A DNA stretch of 64,000 bases from Cryphonectria parasitica EP155 (taxonomy: Eukaryota; Ascomycota; Sordariomycetes; Diaporthales; Cryphonectriaceae). A model generated the notes under the pieces. The model was given only the letters and a program-made list of their open reading frames with translations, did no database searches and was not told where the DNA came from. This document shows positions 1 to 13,277 of this stretch, one piece after another; position 1 is the stretch's first letter, and each line of letters starts with the position of its first letter. The stretch covers positions 62,001 through 126,000 of the forward strand of contig NW_024468914.1 of NCBI RefSeq assembly GCF_011745365.1. The letters run 5' to 3'. The translations under genes were made by a program, and so were the position numbers.

Positions 1-1482
1 TATTGTCAATACTATTGCCCCCAACTCTAGCACAGAAGCTGGCTCGGTCTCCTCAAAAGTGAACATCCACGCAGAGAACCTAGGTCTCGTCCCAGGTATC
101 CAAAGCCTGCCGCAAGGAGCTATTGAGGCGGCCAACCGGCTGCTACAGAAGAACCATGACGAGCATCATATGTTCTGGCGTGATTTTGCCGGGCACAACC
201 ACGCGGCGCACAACGTGCTCACGAGGCTAGCCCTGGGCGCAGATACGTCTGCTCTAGAGCTGGGGTTCCTCTCCAATGTCGAGCTGGGCCAACGCCCGCC
301 GCCGCCGACAGATGAGAATGTGATTGCCGAGCTGGCGACTGAGGAGGGGTTTCAGAAATACCTCAGTGATGTCAAACACTATGCCAACTATCTGGTCTTC
401 TTCGAGCGCGAGATTGATGCGAAAGGATGTGCGTACATTATTTTTGAACCCTTTTATTTTCTTGGTTTTTCCCCTCCTCTTCAAAGGACATTTATTAACG
501 TGAAGAGTACTTTCTAGTCAGAGAAGTAATCCAGGAGTACTGCTTCAGCCGCACAAAGACTGCAGAGGCCATTCTCGCCCGCATGTTCGACGGAGCTTTC
601 CATCCCATCATCCACTGGGGTCTTGCCGTCGAGTTCGAGCAGCCAAGCATCTTGGCCGAGGCCCTCGCCCAAGCCGCAACAGACGCCAGCTTCGACATCC
701 ACATCTTCTTCGCCAATGCCGAGAGGGAGGCTGCCACCAACCCGACGACCCACGACCGCCCCCTGGTGGAACTCTTCCACGAGGCCCGCGCCAACGAGAC
801 GATCCGGAACTCGGCGCACTGGGAGGATATGCAGTTCAAGATGAAGAACGGCGTGCTCAAGCGCGCCGAGAAAGAAATCGCCGCCCTGGCCGCGCAGTTC
901 CGCGTCACCCCGGCGACCCTGGAGCGCCGCACCGCCGAGATGATCAGCTGCTGCGCATATTTCTCGGGCGCGGCGCAGCGCCTCGGCAAGGCGCGCAAGA
1001 TTGACTTCTTCTACATGCACAACGTCACGAGCTCCATCTTCCTGACCGTTCTGGCGCGGCAGGACTGGATCCGCGTCGAGGACAAGGTGCGGCTTGTCGA
1101 GTGGAAGGCCAGGCTGGATCTGGTCTGGTATGCCACCTGCGGTGCGCCCGAGCTGCATATCGAGTACATCAAGAACTATCAGCCCACGGCCAGCGCGGGC
1201 TGGGGCTGGGAGGAGCTCTTCCGCCGCGCCAATGGCGACTATGATGATGGCCATGTGGTCAAGTTCCTGCGGGCGCTGAAGAATGGAGAGCAGGTGGCCA
1301 AGCCGTTCGAGGAAGGTGTCTGGGCGGATGCTTTCCCGGTCAAGGGCGATATGTGGCTGAACTTGTCGCGCATGGCGTATGATTCGACTCTGGGCTTGCA
1401 CCAAGACCTGAAGTGGATTATGTTTCCGGGTTTCGACCAGCCATGGGGCAAAATTCCAGACGCAGAGAAGCCTGGTTTCTGA
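1..1482 (+). CDS. Questin oxidase-like (DUF4243) protein, 5' partial
   Basis: Exons are about 1-428 and 518-1482. The intron has a GTGCGT donor and a TTTCTAG acceptor, phase 1, and joins ...DAKG to FREVIQEYC. The frame is open to the left edge of the window (first codon at 2), so the start lies outside; a TCTAG at 25-29 could also be an intron end. The second exon carries the family hallmark HPIIHWGLAVEFEQP, and the first exon carries the N-terminal KNHDEHHMFW block. Known of the family: questin oxidase (geodin pathway) and AflY (aflatoxin pathway) carry out Baeyer-Villiger-type cleavage of anthraquinones. The substrate here is unknown. The gene is convergent with an MFS pump and close to a GMC oxidase, which fits a biosynthetic cluster. 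There is no signal peptide in the visible part. Confidence 0.85.
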
Positions 1483-1945
1483 AGGTGTTCTTGGCTCTAG
1501 GATACGAGGTAAAAAATGACACAATATGAAGTCGAAAACAGTATCCCTCGGCCTCAAGTAAGAATAGCGGGACAGCAAGTTCTCGCAAATATACAAATAC
1601 AAATTCTTTAACCGGTCATTGCATTCCATTGCATCGCGCTGTCCAGCGAATGTGATTCAAGGATGATAAAGTAGACGTGGCCAAAACAACCATGCAGAAT
1701 AAATAATTACTACTTATGCGTATGAGCTTAGGAAACCAATTCGGGCTCAGTTCTTGAAATTGTATGAACTCTAGGAACTTTCACTTGCACTTCTTTTGTT
1801 TTGATGCCTATTTCGTTCTGCAGCATACCAATGTACCTTGATGATAAAGACCATTTTTGTGCCAGGAACACCAGTCATCCTCCTTGAAATTCTAAACCTC
1901 CAGCTTACAATTTGCCATATCACAAAGCCAACTCGCCCCTTAGTT
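1483..1945. other. Convergent intergenic spacer
   Basis: This gap lies between the stop codons of the DUF4243 gene and the first MFS gene, so it should hold both 3' UTRs. AT-rich stretches occur around 1680-1720. I see no gene or repeat in it. Confidence 0.5.
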
Positions 1946-4031
1946 CTACATCCGATTCCACGGCAGGCCAAATCCAACCAGGGCTGCAAGCGCTGAGCAC
2001 CCAACTGGAAAGTAGAACATGATAACCAGAGCCTCGTTATACGCCAGAAGAAACCCTGGGAGCTGGCTCGGAGCCACAAGACCACGGACCTCTGTGGCCC
2101 CAGCATTCAGCACTGCGCTGGCGTCGACATCAGGAGCATACTGCGAGAGCAGATCAGGCAGACGATTGTCAAAAATAGACTGGCTGGCGGAGATGGAAAT
2201 GGCCGTGCCAAATTGCATGAACAGATTGGCTACAGATGTGGCGGCTGCGGTTTCTTTGGCGGGTACGGTTTCTTGAATGGAGATGATGGGCTTAGGTAGG
2301 AGTCAGAATTAATAAAGTCGTTGGCCCCCATACTCCAATGTGTCTGGCACGAGGGACTCACCACTTGAAAGGCCATGCCTCTTCCTACCGATGCGATGAT
2401 CTGGTAACCAATCCATCGCCCTGTCGACGTGTGGACGGAGAAGGTCGTGATGAGGCCAGCTCCAATGCAACTGAGAACGCTCCCGGTGATACCCCACGGA
2501 GGAATGAATTGAAATCTGCGAACTGGTCGCGGTGAAGGTTAGCCAAGTTTCATAAAAAGGGCATCTCAAGTGACCAGACAAGCAGAGAAATAATCCACAC
2601 GTACCCTGCGTTCCGAAGGTGATCAATGCAAGGATTTGCGACAAGATGGATGGCAACATGTGAATGGCACTCCACACCGCCGAGTCCCCTTTGATAGCCT
2701 GAAACCAATAAGGCAGATAATATGAGATCATCTGCGTGGCACCGCCTTGAAGGAACATGAAAGCACTTCCAAACGTTACAGACCGACGCCGAAACGTCGA
2801 TGGCGGTATAAGGGCATTTTCACCCGCGTGCAGAATCCACAGGGTAAAGACCACGCTCAGAGCAGCAAAACCACAAAACAAGCCAATGATGGTTGCTGAG
2901 GACCAAGCATAGGTTGTTCCGCCCCAGGTGGTTGCGAGCAAAACCGACGTGGCGGCACCAGCAAACAGCACGAAACCTACAGGGTCCAGTTTGGTGCGCA
3001 TGCTGAGCACAGCCTCATCCCAGGCTGGTTTGGGCATATGATCGGGGATTGGTATGAGAAGAGTGGTTACTATGGCGAAACCTCCTATGGGAAGAAAGAT
3101 CCAGAAGCCTGTAAAGCATCGTCCGAGTCAGCCATTTGAGACTCCAAGACAGGCACAGTACGTCTTGTACCCCTTCGCTTTTTTCAAACTCACACCATCG
3201 CCAGCCTACGCGACTGGTCAGCGCGCCTGCAATCAGGGGCCCAGTGGCGGATCCAAGCGGGATCAACGCGACCGTGGCCGAGGTGATAGCTGGCCGGATC
3301 CTGGGCTCGCAGGCAGCACGGATGACGAGCAGGGCACCCGTGATGAGGCCGGCCGAGCCAAGCCCATTGACGGCCCGGCCAAGTATGAAGACAGAGCTTG
3401 ACGTGGAGACGGCGCAAATGATGCTACCGATTAAGAAGATCACCATGAATGTGAGGTAGATGAATTTGTCCCGAAATAATGTGAAGATCCTACCGACCAA
3501 GGGAATGAAGACACATCTAGAATTTCAAAAGGTTTAGCTTCGTTGTCAAAGAAAGGAACGGGGATCCACGAGGTGGTGTGCGTACGCAACGATGACATAG
3601 GATGTCCCGTACCAGGACACATCGCTAATGGTACCAAAATAATCCGTGAGAGTGGGTATGACCTGATTAGAGTGTCCTAGGTTAGATATATGACGGAAAC
3701 ACAGACAATGTGTTGAACGCCAAGGTGAATTGCGTCATAAGAGTTCTATGAAGGAGGAGTGAATTCGTACTGTAGCAAGCATGGTTGTGTCGAGGCCTAC
3801 AAGATAGACGCCAAGCATCATGCCAGCGATCAAGAGCCATAAGCGTGGTCCATGGATGGCCGTGCTGGTCTCTGCGACCGATTGAGAAAGATCTGGCCCC
3901 GACTCGCCCGTGTCTGTCCCGTCTGCGTCCTTCTCCGGTTGGGGAGTGTGTTGAGCTTCTGGTATTGGTTGTGGCTCAACTGAGGTCCTTCCAGGCTCGA
4001 GTGCCTCCGTGTCAACTATATCTGTCTGCAT
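1946..4031 (-). CDS. MFS efflux transporter, DHA2 (14-TM) type
   Basis: Six exons: 4031-3771, 3662-3586, 3516-3194, 3108-2605, 2522-2362 and 2290-1946. They give 556 aa with every junction in phase. The start is the ATG at 4031; an upstream ATG at 4145 in the same frame would add 38 residues. Family evidence: LDTTMLAT and VIPTLTDYFG in TM1 and the first loop, VSWYGTSYVIVACVFIPLVG, GRAVNGLGSAGLITG, ATGPLIAGAL (antiporter motif C type), WCFWIFLPIGG, and a last pair of helices near FLLAYNEALVIMFYFPV. The N-terminal ~60 residues are a hydrophilic, Pro/Glu-rich cytosolic tail. Members of this family export toxins and secondary metabolites by proton antiport at the plasma membrane. Placed between DUF4243 and GMC genes, it is probably the pump of that cluster. 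The exon 4/5 acceptor (GACCAG) was chosen because it alone keeps phase after a CTAAC branch point. Confidence 0.9.
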
Positions 4032-4575
4032 CGTAAAAGTACTCTTCCTTTGGACGGTATTTTGGTGATTTGCAAGTTGGGTGAAAGGGGACGCGGTTGA
4101 ACAGCGATTTACGTTGTATGCAGTGAGGGGGATCTTATGGAACATATAAGCTCGCCCTACGTGCAGATCAAGCCCGGTGAGCGAGGGCTTTAGTAATGGG
4201 AAAGAAAAATCTTATTGGCCAACCAGGAAGGAAAATAAGTGGTGAGATGCGTCTACGGAACTGCGGACGATGATGGGACCCGTAAGTCTTCCGTGTGTAA
4301 CCTGGCGCAAAAACCAACCGTAATAATCACTTACAACTGCATCAAGTTTCCATTACAATATTTACTACAGCCTAGTTGGGATAAAATGACTTGAAGATGT
4401 ACCAACTATATGGAGTTTCTTGATAATCAATTCTATCTACTCTTTTTCTCTCCTTTTGAGAGAGAAAAATTATCCTGAATAGTCATCAACAAATGTTGCA
4501 TGATCATGTCGGTAATCGCAGGATTGTGGCTTCAACTTTTCCTTGAAACAGCTCCTGCTAAAGCTTCCACGAATC
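4032..4575. other. Intergenic: MFS promoter and GMC 3' flank
   Basis: Tandem minus-strand genes flank this spacer. On the minus strand a TATA-like TTATAT lies about 115 bp before the MFS start. A CT-rich tract runs 4439-4463. No further gene is seen. Confidence 0.4.
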
Positions 4576-6413
<1,838 letters not shown>

Positions 6414-6781
6414 TTACAGGTGGAATGCGCAGGACAATTTTGGCCGGGACGGTAATGGAGAACAGAAAAAACCAGTATTGGCACCCACAGCGTTTACTTG
6501 GGACTACACATTGTTTATTTTCTAAACACGATTCATTTATGGGACATAGGTAGTATCTCGTCATATTCCTCCTCATAAATGTGCCCTGATAGCTCTCCCA
6601 GAAAGGAGTCATCTCCGCAACGTGGAAAACTTCGGTCAAACAACACTAATCAGAATGCAGCCAGATAAGCTTCAAGGCTTGGCGTGTTGTGATGGGGGCT
6701 GAGGGAATCTTCAAAAGCATGCCAAATCCTGGCTTACTGGTGCTCTGTACCTTTGTTGAAGCAGTGGCGCGTATCTAGTTC

Positions 6782-6837
6782 TCGGACAAGGTAACGGTCA
6801 GCTCCCATTATCGGACAGGATCCACATCGGAGTCCGA
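6782..6837. promoter_or_regulatory. Candidate Zn2Cys6 regulator binding sites
   Basis: TCGGACA occurs twice as a direct repeat (6782-6788 and 6811-6817). It is followed by TCGGAGTCCGA (6827-6837), an inverted repeat containing CGG-N3-CCG. Inverted or direct CGG triplets are the known target type of fungal Zn(II)2Cys6 regulators. The group lies about 385-440 bp upstream of the GMC start. No regulator gene is visible in the window. Confidence 0.4.
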
Positions 6838-7256
6838 CCTTGCATATTGGCATCGGTCAGCAGAGGGAGGACACATGTCGGAACGATACCGTCAGCACAA
6901 AATTATGCGATTATGTTGATCCGAGTAATCACATGGACCTCTTGGCGCAGTAAGATACAAATACTGTGCGGTCGGGAGGCAAGAGTGCATCCCGGGCTCC
7001 TCTCGGGAGTAGAGGGAACAGGACAATTGAGAAATTCAGATAGAAGATGGGGCGCAGAGAAGTAGGGATTAAGTACCTGACGAGATGTACTTTATAAGAT
7101 ATTCAAAAGGAAAGTTCTCTTTATAGACCGTCAAGTTTATGAAGTGCCCTTTTGCTTATGTAAGGAGGGAGGGTAACATCAGCAAGTAGGAAGTCTCGTA
7201 AATTCTTTCGAAAGATTGACATGAGATAGGCATGCATACACAGAGACTTGATTATT

Positions 7257-7296
7257 GAGTCTATGAGTCTATGAGTCTATGAGTCTATGAGTCTAT
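7257..7296 (+). repeat. Tandem octamer repeat, 5 copies
   Basis: Five perfect head-to-tail copies of GAGTCTAT, directly followed by AAGG. It is noncoding, between divergent genes. Confidence 0.95.
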
Positions 7297-8280
7297 AAGG
7301 ATGGAAGCTGCGTCAATCTGTAATACCAGGATGAGGGATGACTTGCACGAGCATGACCATGGTAGATCAAGAGAATGACGAGCCTGTCCATAGGAAAACT
7401 GATTGCAGAGGCAAGAGTGTGTCATTCATTGCTCGTCTCCTCATGGATCGGTAAATGCGCCAAGACATCTGGAGATTGACATATGCATTCTTGATGAACA
7501 TTCTCAAGCGACAAAACGATGCTTTCGAGGTCCACTGATACGATGAGTATGGACGTTGGTACGGTATGATGTGGTAATCTCTGGAGGTCGCTGGAGGTGC
7601 ATATGTATAATGATCCCAGTGCCATTTCAATCACTGAGGAACAACTGCAGCTTCCATGAGAAACGAATTCAGTCACCTCATGATGCCTCACCAACAACAG
7701 CATTCAGTCCCTTTCTACCTTCTTGAGGAAGTCCCCGTTCGAGCGAGGTTGGATAGAGTGGAGATGGCTTAAGTAAGGAGGGCAGGCAGTACGCTGGCCC
7801 CTGTCAGGTGGGATTTGGGGGCGGTTAGCGCGTGTTTACAGTGGCCTGTGGCCCAATCGACAGACAGACCAAGAACAGTCACGAGCTGCTAACTAACAAT
7901 AACAAGAAAAAAAGTCGGCGTCAACATTCCCTCCTTCCGACTGACGGACGGAACTTTGACCAGCATTACTGCATCACTCCACCACAATCGACCTCTTTTT
8001 CTTTTGCCGGTACAGGCCACCAACACCTTGGCTATCTTTGTTGCCCTTCGAACCTCTTGCGCCCTCTGGCCAGCTCTTATCGGTTCGAGCAACGTCAGAC
8101 AAGCCTCTTTGGTCTTCTGGTCAACACGGCAACGCGCGGCTATCAGTTCTCTGCCCCTGACCTGCTGCCTCTTCTTCTCCTCCCTCGTCGTCCTCCCCTG
8201 CTTCGCACTCCCACCCCACCTTCGAGCTCTTGTTTCTCTCTTCTCTGCGCTCTGGTCGAGCAGGATCTTCTCTCCCAAAG

Positions 8281-10593
8281 ATGTCTACCATTCGAGGTAC
8301 GCCCACGCCGAACCGCGGGCCCGATCGCGGTCGCATTCCTACCTTTAATCACTCTCCAGCGCCTGGGTCTTCTGCCATTCCCAGACCTGTTCCTGTGCTT
8401 GACACGCCCAGAGAGAGCCACGCTACTAATAGCGAAGTAGGCGGCTCTTCCACTGTCAGCGCAAGCCGACAGAAGCAATCAAAGAGAGATGAGGTGAGCA
8501 AGCGCCCCAGAAAGTCCACCGTCTTGGTCGTTGTTGTTGTTATTGTTGGGTCGGGTAGACTTTGGTTGTGTCTCTCGCGCAACCCCGCACCATGATATCT
8601 CGGCCGGAGGAGGAGAGAAACCATTGCATGCGTGTTGACTGATGACTGACAATTTGCTGTTATCACCATTCCAGGCCATTCGTCGCAAGATGGAGAATGA
8701 TCTCTCCAAGAAGAAGCACCTCACCGGCCGGGCTCGACACACCCGCAAGGCCCCTCCCGGCACCGTCCTCGCCCTCAAGCCCAGCCAGGCCCTGCAGATC
8801 AAGCCCCAGACAACCGTCGCCGAGGCGGCACAGCTGATGGCCGCCAAGAGGGAGGACTGTGTACTGGTCACGGACGATGATGACAGGATCGCCGGTATCT
8901 TTACGGCCAAGGATCTGGCCTTTCGCGTCGTCGGCCAGGGGCTGAAGTCGGCCAATGTCACCATCGCCGAGATCATGACCAAGAACCCCCTGTGCGCCCG
9001 CACCGACACCAGTGCCACCGATGCGCTCGACCTCATGGTGCGCAAGGGCTTCCGTCACCTGCCTGTCATGGATGAGAACCAGGACATCTCGGGTATTCTC
9101 GACATCACAAAGTGTTTCTACGACGCCATGGAGAAGCTGGAGAGGGCCTACTCGTCCTCGAGGAAGCTCTACGACGCGCTCGAGGGCGTGCAGTCCGAGC
9201 TGGGCGCCAGCCAACCCCAACAGATCATCTCGTACGTCGAGGCCCTGCGCGTCAAGATGTCTGGCCCCACCCTGGAGTCCGTCCTGAACGGCGAGCCTCC
9301 CGTCACTGTCAGCGTCCGGACCTCGGTCAAGGAGGCTGCCTTCCTCATGAAGGAGAACCACACTACTGCCCTTTTGGTCCAGGACAATGGCTCCATCACC
9401 GGTATCTTCACGAGCAAGGATGTCGTCCTCCGCGTCATCGCCCCAGGCCTGGATCCATCAACCTGCAGTGTCGTCCGCGTCATGACCCCTCATCCCGACT
9501 TTGCGCCCATCGACATGAGTATCCAGGCTGCTCTCCGAAAAATGCACGGTATGTTGGTCCTGGCTGCTATTCGTGCGCGCGTGTGTGTATGTGTGCTGAC
9601 AAAAAGCAACTAATCACAGATGGTCACTATCTCAACCTTCCCGTCATGAACGATGGCGGTGAGATCGTGGGCATGGTCGACGTGCTCAAGCTGACCTATG
9701 CGACTCTGGAGCAGATTAATGGCATGTCCACCACCGACAGCGAAGGTCCGGCCTGGAACAAGTTCTGGCTGTCCCTCGACCACGAGACCGAGTCCATGGT
9801 TTCTGGCGAAGGCAACCACCACGGCCACAGCCAAGTAGGCAGCCGATCGCTCATGTCGCCCGATATCCCTAGAGAGCGTATTGTGGACAGCGTCGCACCG
9901 GGTGACTCGGCCTCGCACGCTGGTGTAGACTCCCCTCCGCACAGTGCTCTGGACCACGGCCCCGAGCTGCTGCCGCCCGCCGAGGTCCCCTTCCCCTTCA
10001 AGTTCAAGGCTCCCAGCGGTCGCGTCCACCGTCTGCAGGTCACCGCCGCGCAGGGCATGGACACCTTCGTCGTCAACGTCCTCTCGAAGCTCGGGTCAGA
10101 GGTTGATGCGATTGGTGGTGCGCCCACCGTGGAGGACGGCAAGCTCTCCAACACTGGATTCGCCCTGAGCTATCTGGACGACGAGGGCGACTCCGTGTCC
10201 ATCACGACCGACCAGGATCTGCTGGAGGCGATCCTGCTCGCGCGCCAGAACCGACGTGACAAGGTGGACCTGTTTGTGCACGATCCCGAGAAGCCCCCCA
10301 TCGCACAGGCACCCACGCCAGCCCCCGAACCCTCGTCGGTCGTCGTTCCCACGCCTCCCGCTTCTTCGCTCCTGCGGGAGCGCAAAAAGAGGTATGATGA
10401 CGAAGACAGCGAGGAGGACGACGATGAGGAGGACTACTCGCCCCGCCGCGGCCGTCGCCAGCGCAACAGGCATGCTCAGCCAGAGCAGGTTGTTCCTGGT
10501 GTGCCTAACGAGCTGCTCCTGCCTGGTGCGATTGCCACACTCGCGGTGGTCATCATTGCGACGTTCACGATTGGAAGGATGACAAGCCGATAG
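8281..10593 (+). CDS. CBS/PB1-domain protein with C-terminal membrane anchor
   Basis: Exons 8281-8493, 8675-9548 and 9620-10593 give 686 aa. Introns are GTGAGC...TTCCAG and GTATGT...TCACAG. The start is the ATG in AAAGATGTCTACC. Residues 1-100 are Ser/Pro-rich. Two CBS pairs follow, about residues 100-230 (EDCVLVTDDDDRIAGIFTAKDL, then RHLPVMDENQDISGILD, are typical) and 275-400 (TTALLVQDNGSITGIFTSKDV, then LNLPVMNDGGEIVGMVD). A PB1 domain spans about 486-575 (KFKAPSGRVHRLQV...YLDDEGDSVSITTDQDL). After an acidic/Arg-rich stretch (EDSEEDDDEEDY then RRGRRQRNRH) a single hydrophobic helix ends the protein (PGAIATLAVVIIATFTIG). CBS pairs bind adenine nucleotides; PB1 mediates pairing with other PB1 proteins. 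The domain order matches the conserved fungal family that includes S. pombe Mug70. The anchor position predicts a tail-anchored cytosolic protein. Confidence 0.93.
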
Positions 10594-10945
10594 ACAAAGC
10601 ATGGCGCTACCTTTTTCATGGCGACTTTGTACATGGTGATAATAGGAAGGAGACGATGGATTCGAGTCAAATATATATCCCCTTGAGCATTGCATTGCGT
10701 TGAGTTACTTGAACTCCTTTAGCCACTCAACTACCACTTACCGCACGCCTCCCCCCCCCCCCCTGATACGAGCCAGATTTTTTATACTGCGCTGTCTTCT
10801 TTTACTACTATTGGTGACATCATCGTCGTCTCTGCTTGGACCATGAAATACCTTGTCGCAATCATAAATGTTCATCATCATCAACCAAACAAGCAAAAGG
10901 AGAATCTTTTTATATGGTATATCGGCCAAAGTATGCACGAACAAC
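10594..10945. other. Convergent spacer with a poly-C tract
   Basis: 3' regions of the CBS/PB1 and antiporter genes. A run of about 15 C lies at 10749-10763. Nothing else is seen. Confidence 0.6.
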
Positions 10946-12613
10946 TCAAGACCCGACCCACCCTAAGTGCCTATCCCTTCTTCCTCTATCCGCATCCCCT
11001 CCATCCTCCTCGTCTTCCGTCTCATCCTCTCTCTCGCCATCATGAACCATCCCAGCCAATCCCTCCCTCTCCCCTCCCAAGAGCGGCGCCCTCTCCGCCT
11101 CGTTCCTGCGAAAGTGACCCACCGCGCTGATTCCCAGCACGCTCAGCCCGTGCACCATCGTGCTGCCCAACACCACAAAAGAAACCACCGGCCAGACCAG
11201 CGCGATGGCGAGCGTCTTGTCATCATCCCCACCATCATGAGCATACAGCGGCCCTGAAGGCGGCGTCGGCAGGGGGATGCTCGACCCCGTCTCGAGCTGG
11301 GCGCGGGCCTCGATGGCGAGGAACAAGGCGCCTATACCCATGGGGCCGAAGTGGCCTACGAACAAGGCCTCGGTGAAGGTCTTTATGTTGGGGATGAGGT
11401 GGCAGGCGTGGAGGGCGAGGATGGCGGGGATGCGGCGGAGGAGCAGCACGAGGACCAGGAAGAGGATAAGGGTGGGAACGCTGATGTGGTCGTTGAGGGG
11501 CGAGGACGACAAAAACGAGGAGGATGAAGAAGAAGAAGAAGAGGTGGTGCCGCCGCCGCTGCCGGTAAACCTCGCCCAGGGAATTACAGCGCCAAAGTAG
11601 ACAAAGACGCTCGAGTCCAGAACCAGATCGACAATGCTCCGGAACGAGACCTCGCCCTCGACCTCGTCTGACTTGGCACCGAACCAGCCGTCATGCGCGA
11701 AGCCCACGCCGGCGCCGAAGGCGAGCAGGAAATCATCGAGGCCCAGGGTGCTGCCGATGCCGACGCTCAGCACGGCGAGGAGCAGGTAGAAGGCGACGAG
11801 GCCAGGGCGGCCTGCATAGCCGTGTCCCTCGGAGAAGCGCAGGAGGAAGTTGGCGGCGCGGCCGAGGAGGAGGCCCAGCGCGAGGCCCAGACAGCATTGG
11901 TACAGGACGGTGACGAGCAGCCAGTCGCGGATGGCAGAGGCAGCGTTGTTGGTGGTGGTGACGGTGTTGCTCGCAGCGCTCCAGGTTTCGAAGGCGGCGA
12001 GGCCGGCGTATAAGAAGGGGAAGCTCGTGCCGTCGTTGGAGGCGGACTCGGCGCTCAGGAGACGGCGGAGGCGCGGCGGGACGCGGCTGCTAAAGGTGCT
12101 GCCGCCCAGGACGGAGGCGGCGAGGACGGGGTCGGTCGGGGCGAGACAGGCGCCGATGAGCAGGGCCGTGGGGATGCTGCAGTGGAAGAGGAGGTGGGCG
12201 AGGAGGGCGGTGATGGCCCAAGCGGCGATCATGGCCGGGCCTAGGAGGGTGAGCACGGAGAGGAGGTTGGGCCGCCGGCGGAGCCAGTGGGCGGGGAGCT
12301 CGATGCCCACGGCGAAGCACTGCAGGCCTAGCACGATGCGGGTGAGTTCCTGGGTGAAGACGTCCGAGGTGGCGGTGGTGGTTGTGGTGATGTCGGAGCT
12401 GCCGGTGTTGTTGGAGGAGGAGGAAGAGGAGGAGGGGAGGAGAATGTTCAAGACTGCTGGGCCGAGGAGGATGCCATATAGGACGGCCAGGGGAGGCTCG
12501 GAAAGGTAGAGGCGGTTGCGGATGAAGTGGGAGAAGAGGGCGTAGATGATGAGGAAGATGGGGAGGGCAAGATAGGTTAGGTGTGGTAGGGTGGGTTCGA
12601 GCTGCGACCACAT
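10946..12613 (-). CDS. Na+/H+ antiporter (NHA1/Sod2-like, CPA1)
   Basis: A single uninterrupted exon of 555 aa starts at the ATG at 12613 and ends 10946. About 12 hydrophobic segments are present. Diagnostic motifs: SEPPLAVLYGILLGPAVLN near the N-terminus, ACLAPTDPVLAASVLGG (the ATDP/APTDPVLA ion-site helix), SAESASNDGTSFPFLYAGLA (the ESxxNDG helix) and GFAHDGWFGAKSDE. Fungal members exchange Na+, Li+ or K+ for protons at the plasma membrane and set salt tolerance and pH. The Asp in TDP and in NDG are the usual transport residues. The C-terminal tail is short (about 65 residues, acidic EDETEDEEDGGDAD), closer to Sod2 size than to the long-tailed Nha1. A hydrophilic Ser/Thr-rich insert follows TM2. 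A 5' UTR of unknown length lies in 12614-12750. Confidence 0.93.
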   Translation of the reverse strand: MWSQLEPTLPHLTYLALPIFLIIYALFSHFIRNRLYLSEPPLAVLYGILLGPAVLNILLPSSSSSSSNNTGSSDITTTTTATSDVFTQELTRIVLGLQCFAVGIELPAHWLRRRPNLLSVLTLLGPAMIAAWAITALLAHLLFHCSIPTALLIGACLAPTDPVLAASVLGGSTFSSRVPPRLRRLLSAESASNDGTSFPFLYAGLAAFETWSAASNTVTTTNNAASAIRDWLLVTVLYQCCLGLALGLLLGRAANFLLRFSEGHGYAGRPGLVAFYLLLAVLSVGIGSTLGLDDFLLAFGAGVGFAHDGWFGAKSDEVEGEVSFRSIVDLVLDSSVFVYFGAVIPWARFTGSGGGTTSSSSSSSSSFLSSSPLNDHISVPTLILFLVLVLLLRRIPAILALHACHLIPNIKTFTEALFVGHFGPMGIGALFLAIEARAQLETGSSIPLPTPPSGPLYAHDGGDDDKTLAIALVWPVVSFVVLGSTMVHGLSVLGISAVGHFRRNEAERAPLLGGEREGLAGMVHDGEREDETEDEEDGGDADRGRRDRHLGWVGS

Positions 12614-13277
12614 TGTGACTTGAGAGGACTGAAAGGCAGACAGGATGAATGGCGATGGGTTGATTATGATGCTGAATGGTTTAGAGGTTGGGTTGAGAGG
12701 TGATGCTGCTTGTTGTAGAGCCCTGGAGGGCTGGCTGTATTAATTTCTAAACATAAAACCTGATGAGGAGGCTTGAAACCGACAACTTGCACAGAACTAC
12801 AGACCAACAATTGCTATTGCTGTAACAAATTATTATTCATCTATCGTAATAAAGTATACACAATATTGAAGAAGAAGAAGAAAAGGGAAAGAGGGAAGCA
12901 TTCCGAAGTGCAGGCTGGTAAATGATGAATGACGTTGTGAGAATCTGGGGTACCAAGTACCTTCCAAGTCTATGACGGTTTATTAGCCGCGAGATTCTCT
13001 GGTCACACGTTAGAAACACATGGTCTCGGGTAGAACAAGCGCCATTTGATAGCGGCTAAAGCCATGATCAAAGTGGACTCGAGAAAACCGGGGTCCGGCC
13101 TTCTTGTCTGATTTGATCTGTGATGTTGTATAAAGATGATAGAACCAGCCCAAGGCCTAGTAAACAATTGATATTCCATTTGATCGATACTGACACCATG
13201 TGCTCATCTAATTTCTTTTTGCGCCGTCCTCCAAAACGGCGCCGCCGCCCCTCCGTCCAGCTAACCCCCACACCGCC
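12614..13277. other. Intergenic spacer
   Basis: Lies between two minus-strand genes (the antiporter promoter side and the adaptin 3' side). It contains GGTACCAAGTACCTT (12949-12963), a short GTACC-type inverted motif. No gene is seen. Confidence 0.4.

Noticed and set aside
514..1629. 371-codon open frame on the minus strand
   Set aside because: It is the antisense shadow of the DUF4243 exon. Its composition mirrors the GC-rich plus-strand codons and it shows no family motif.
7889..8278. Overlapping ORFs on both strands before the CBS/PB1 start
   Set aside because: Low-complexity translation of a pyrimidine-rich leader; no conserved sequence.
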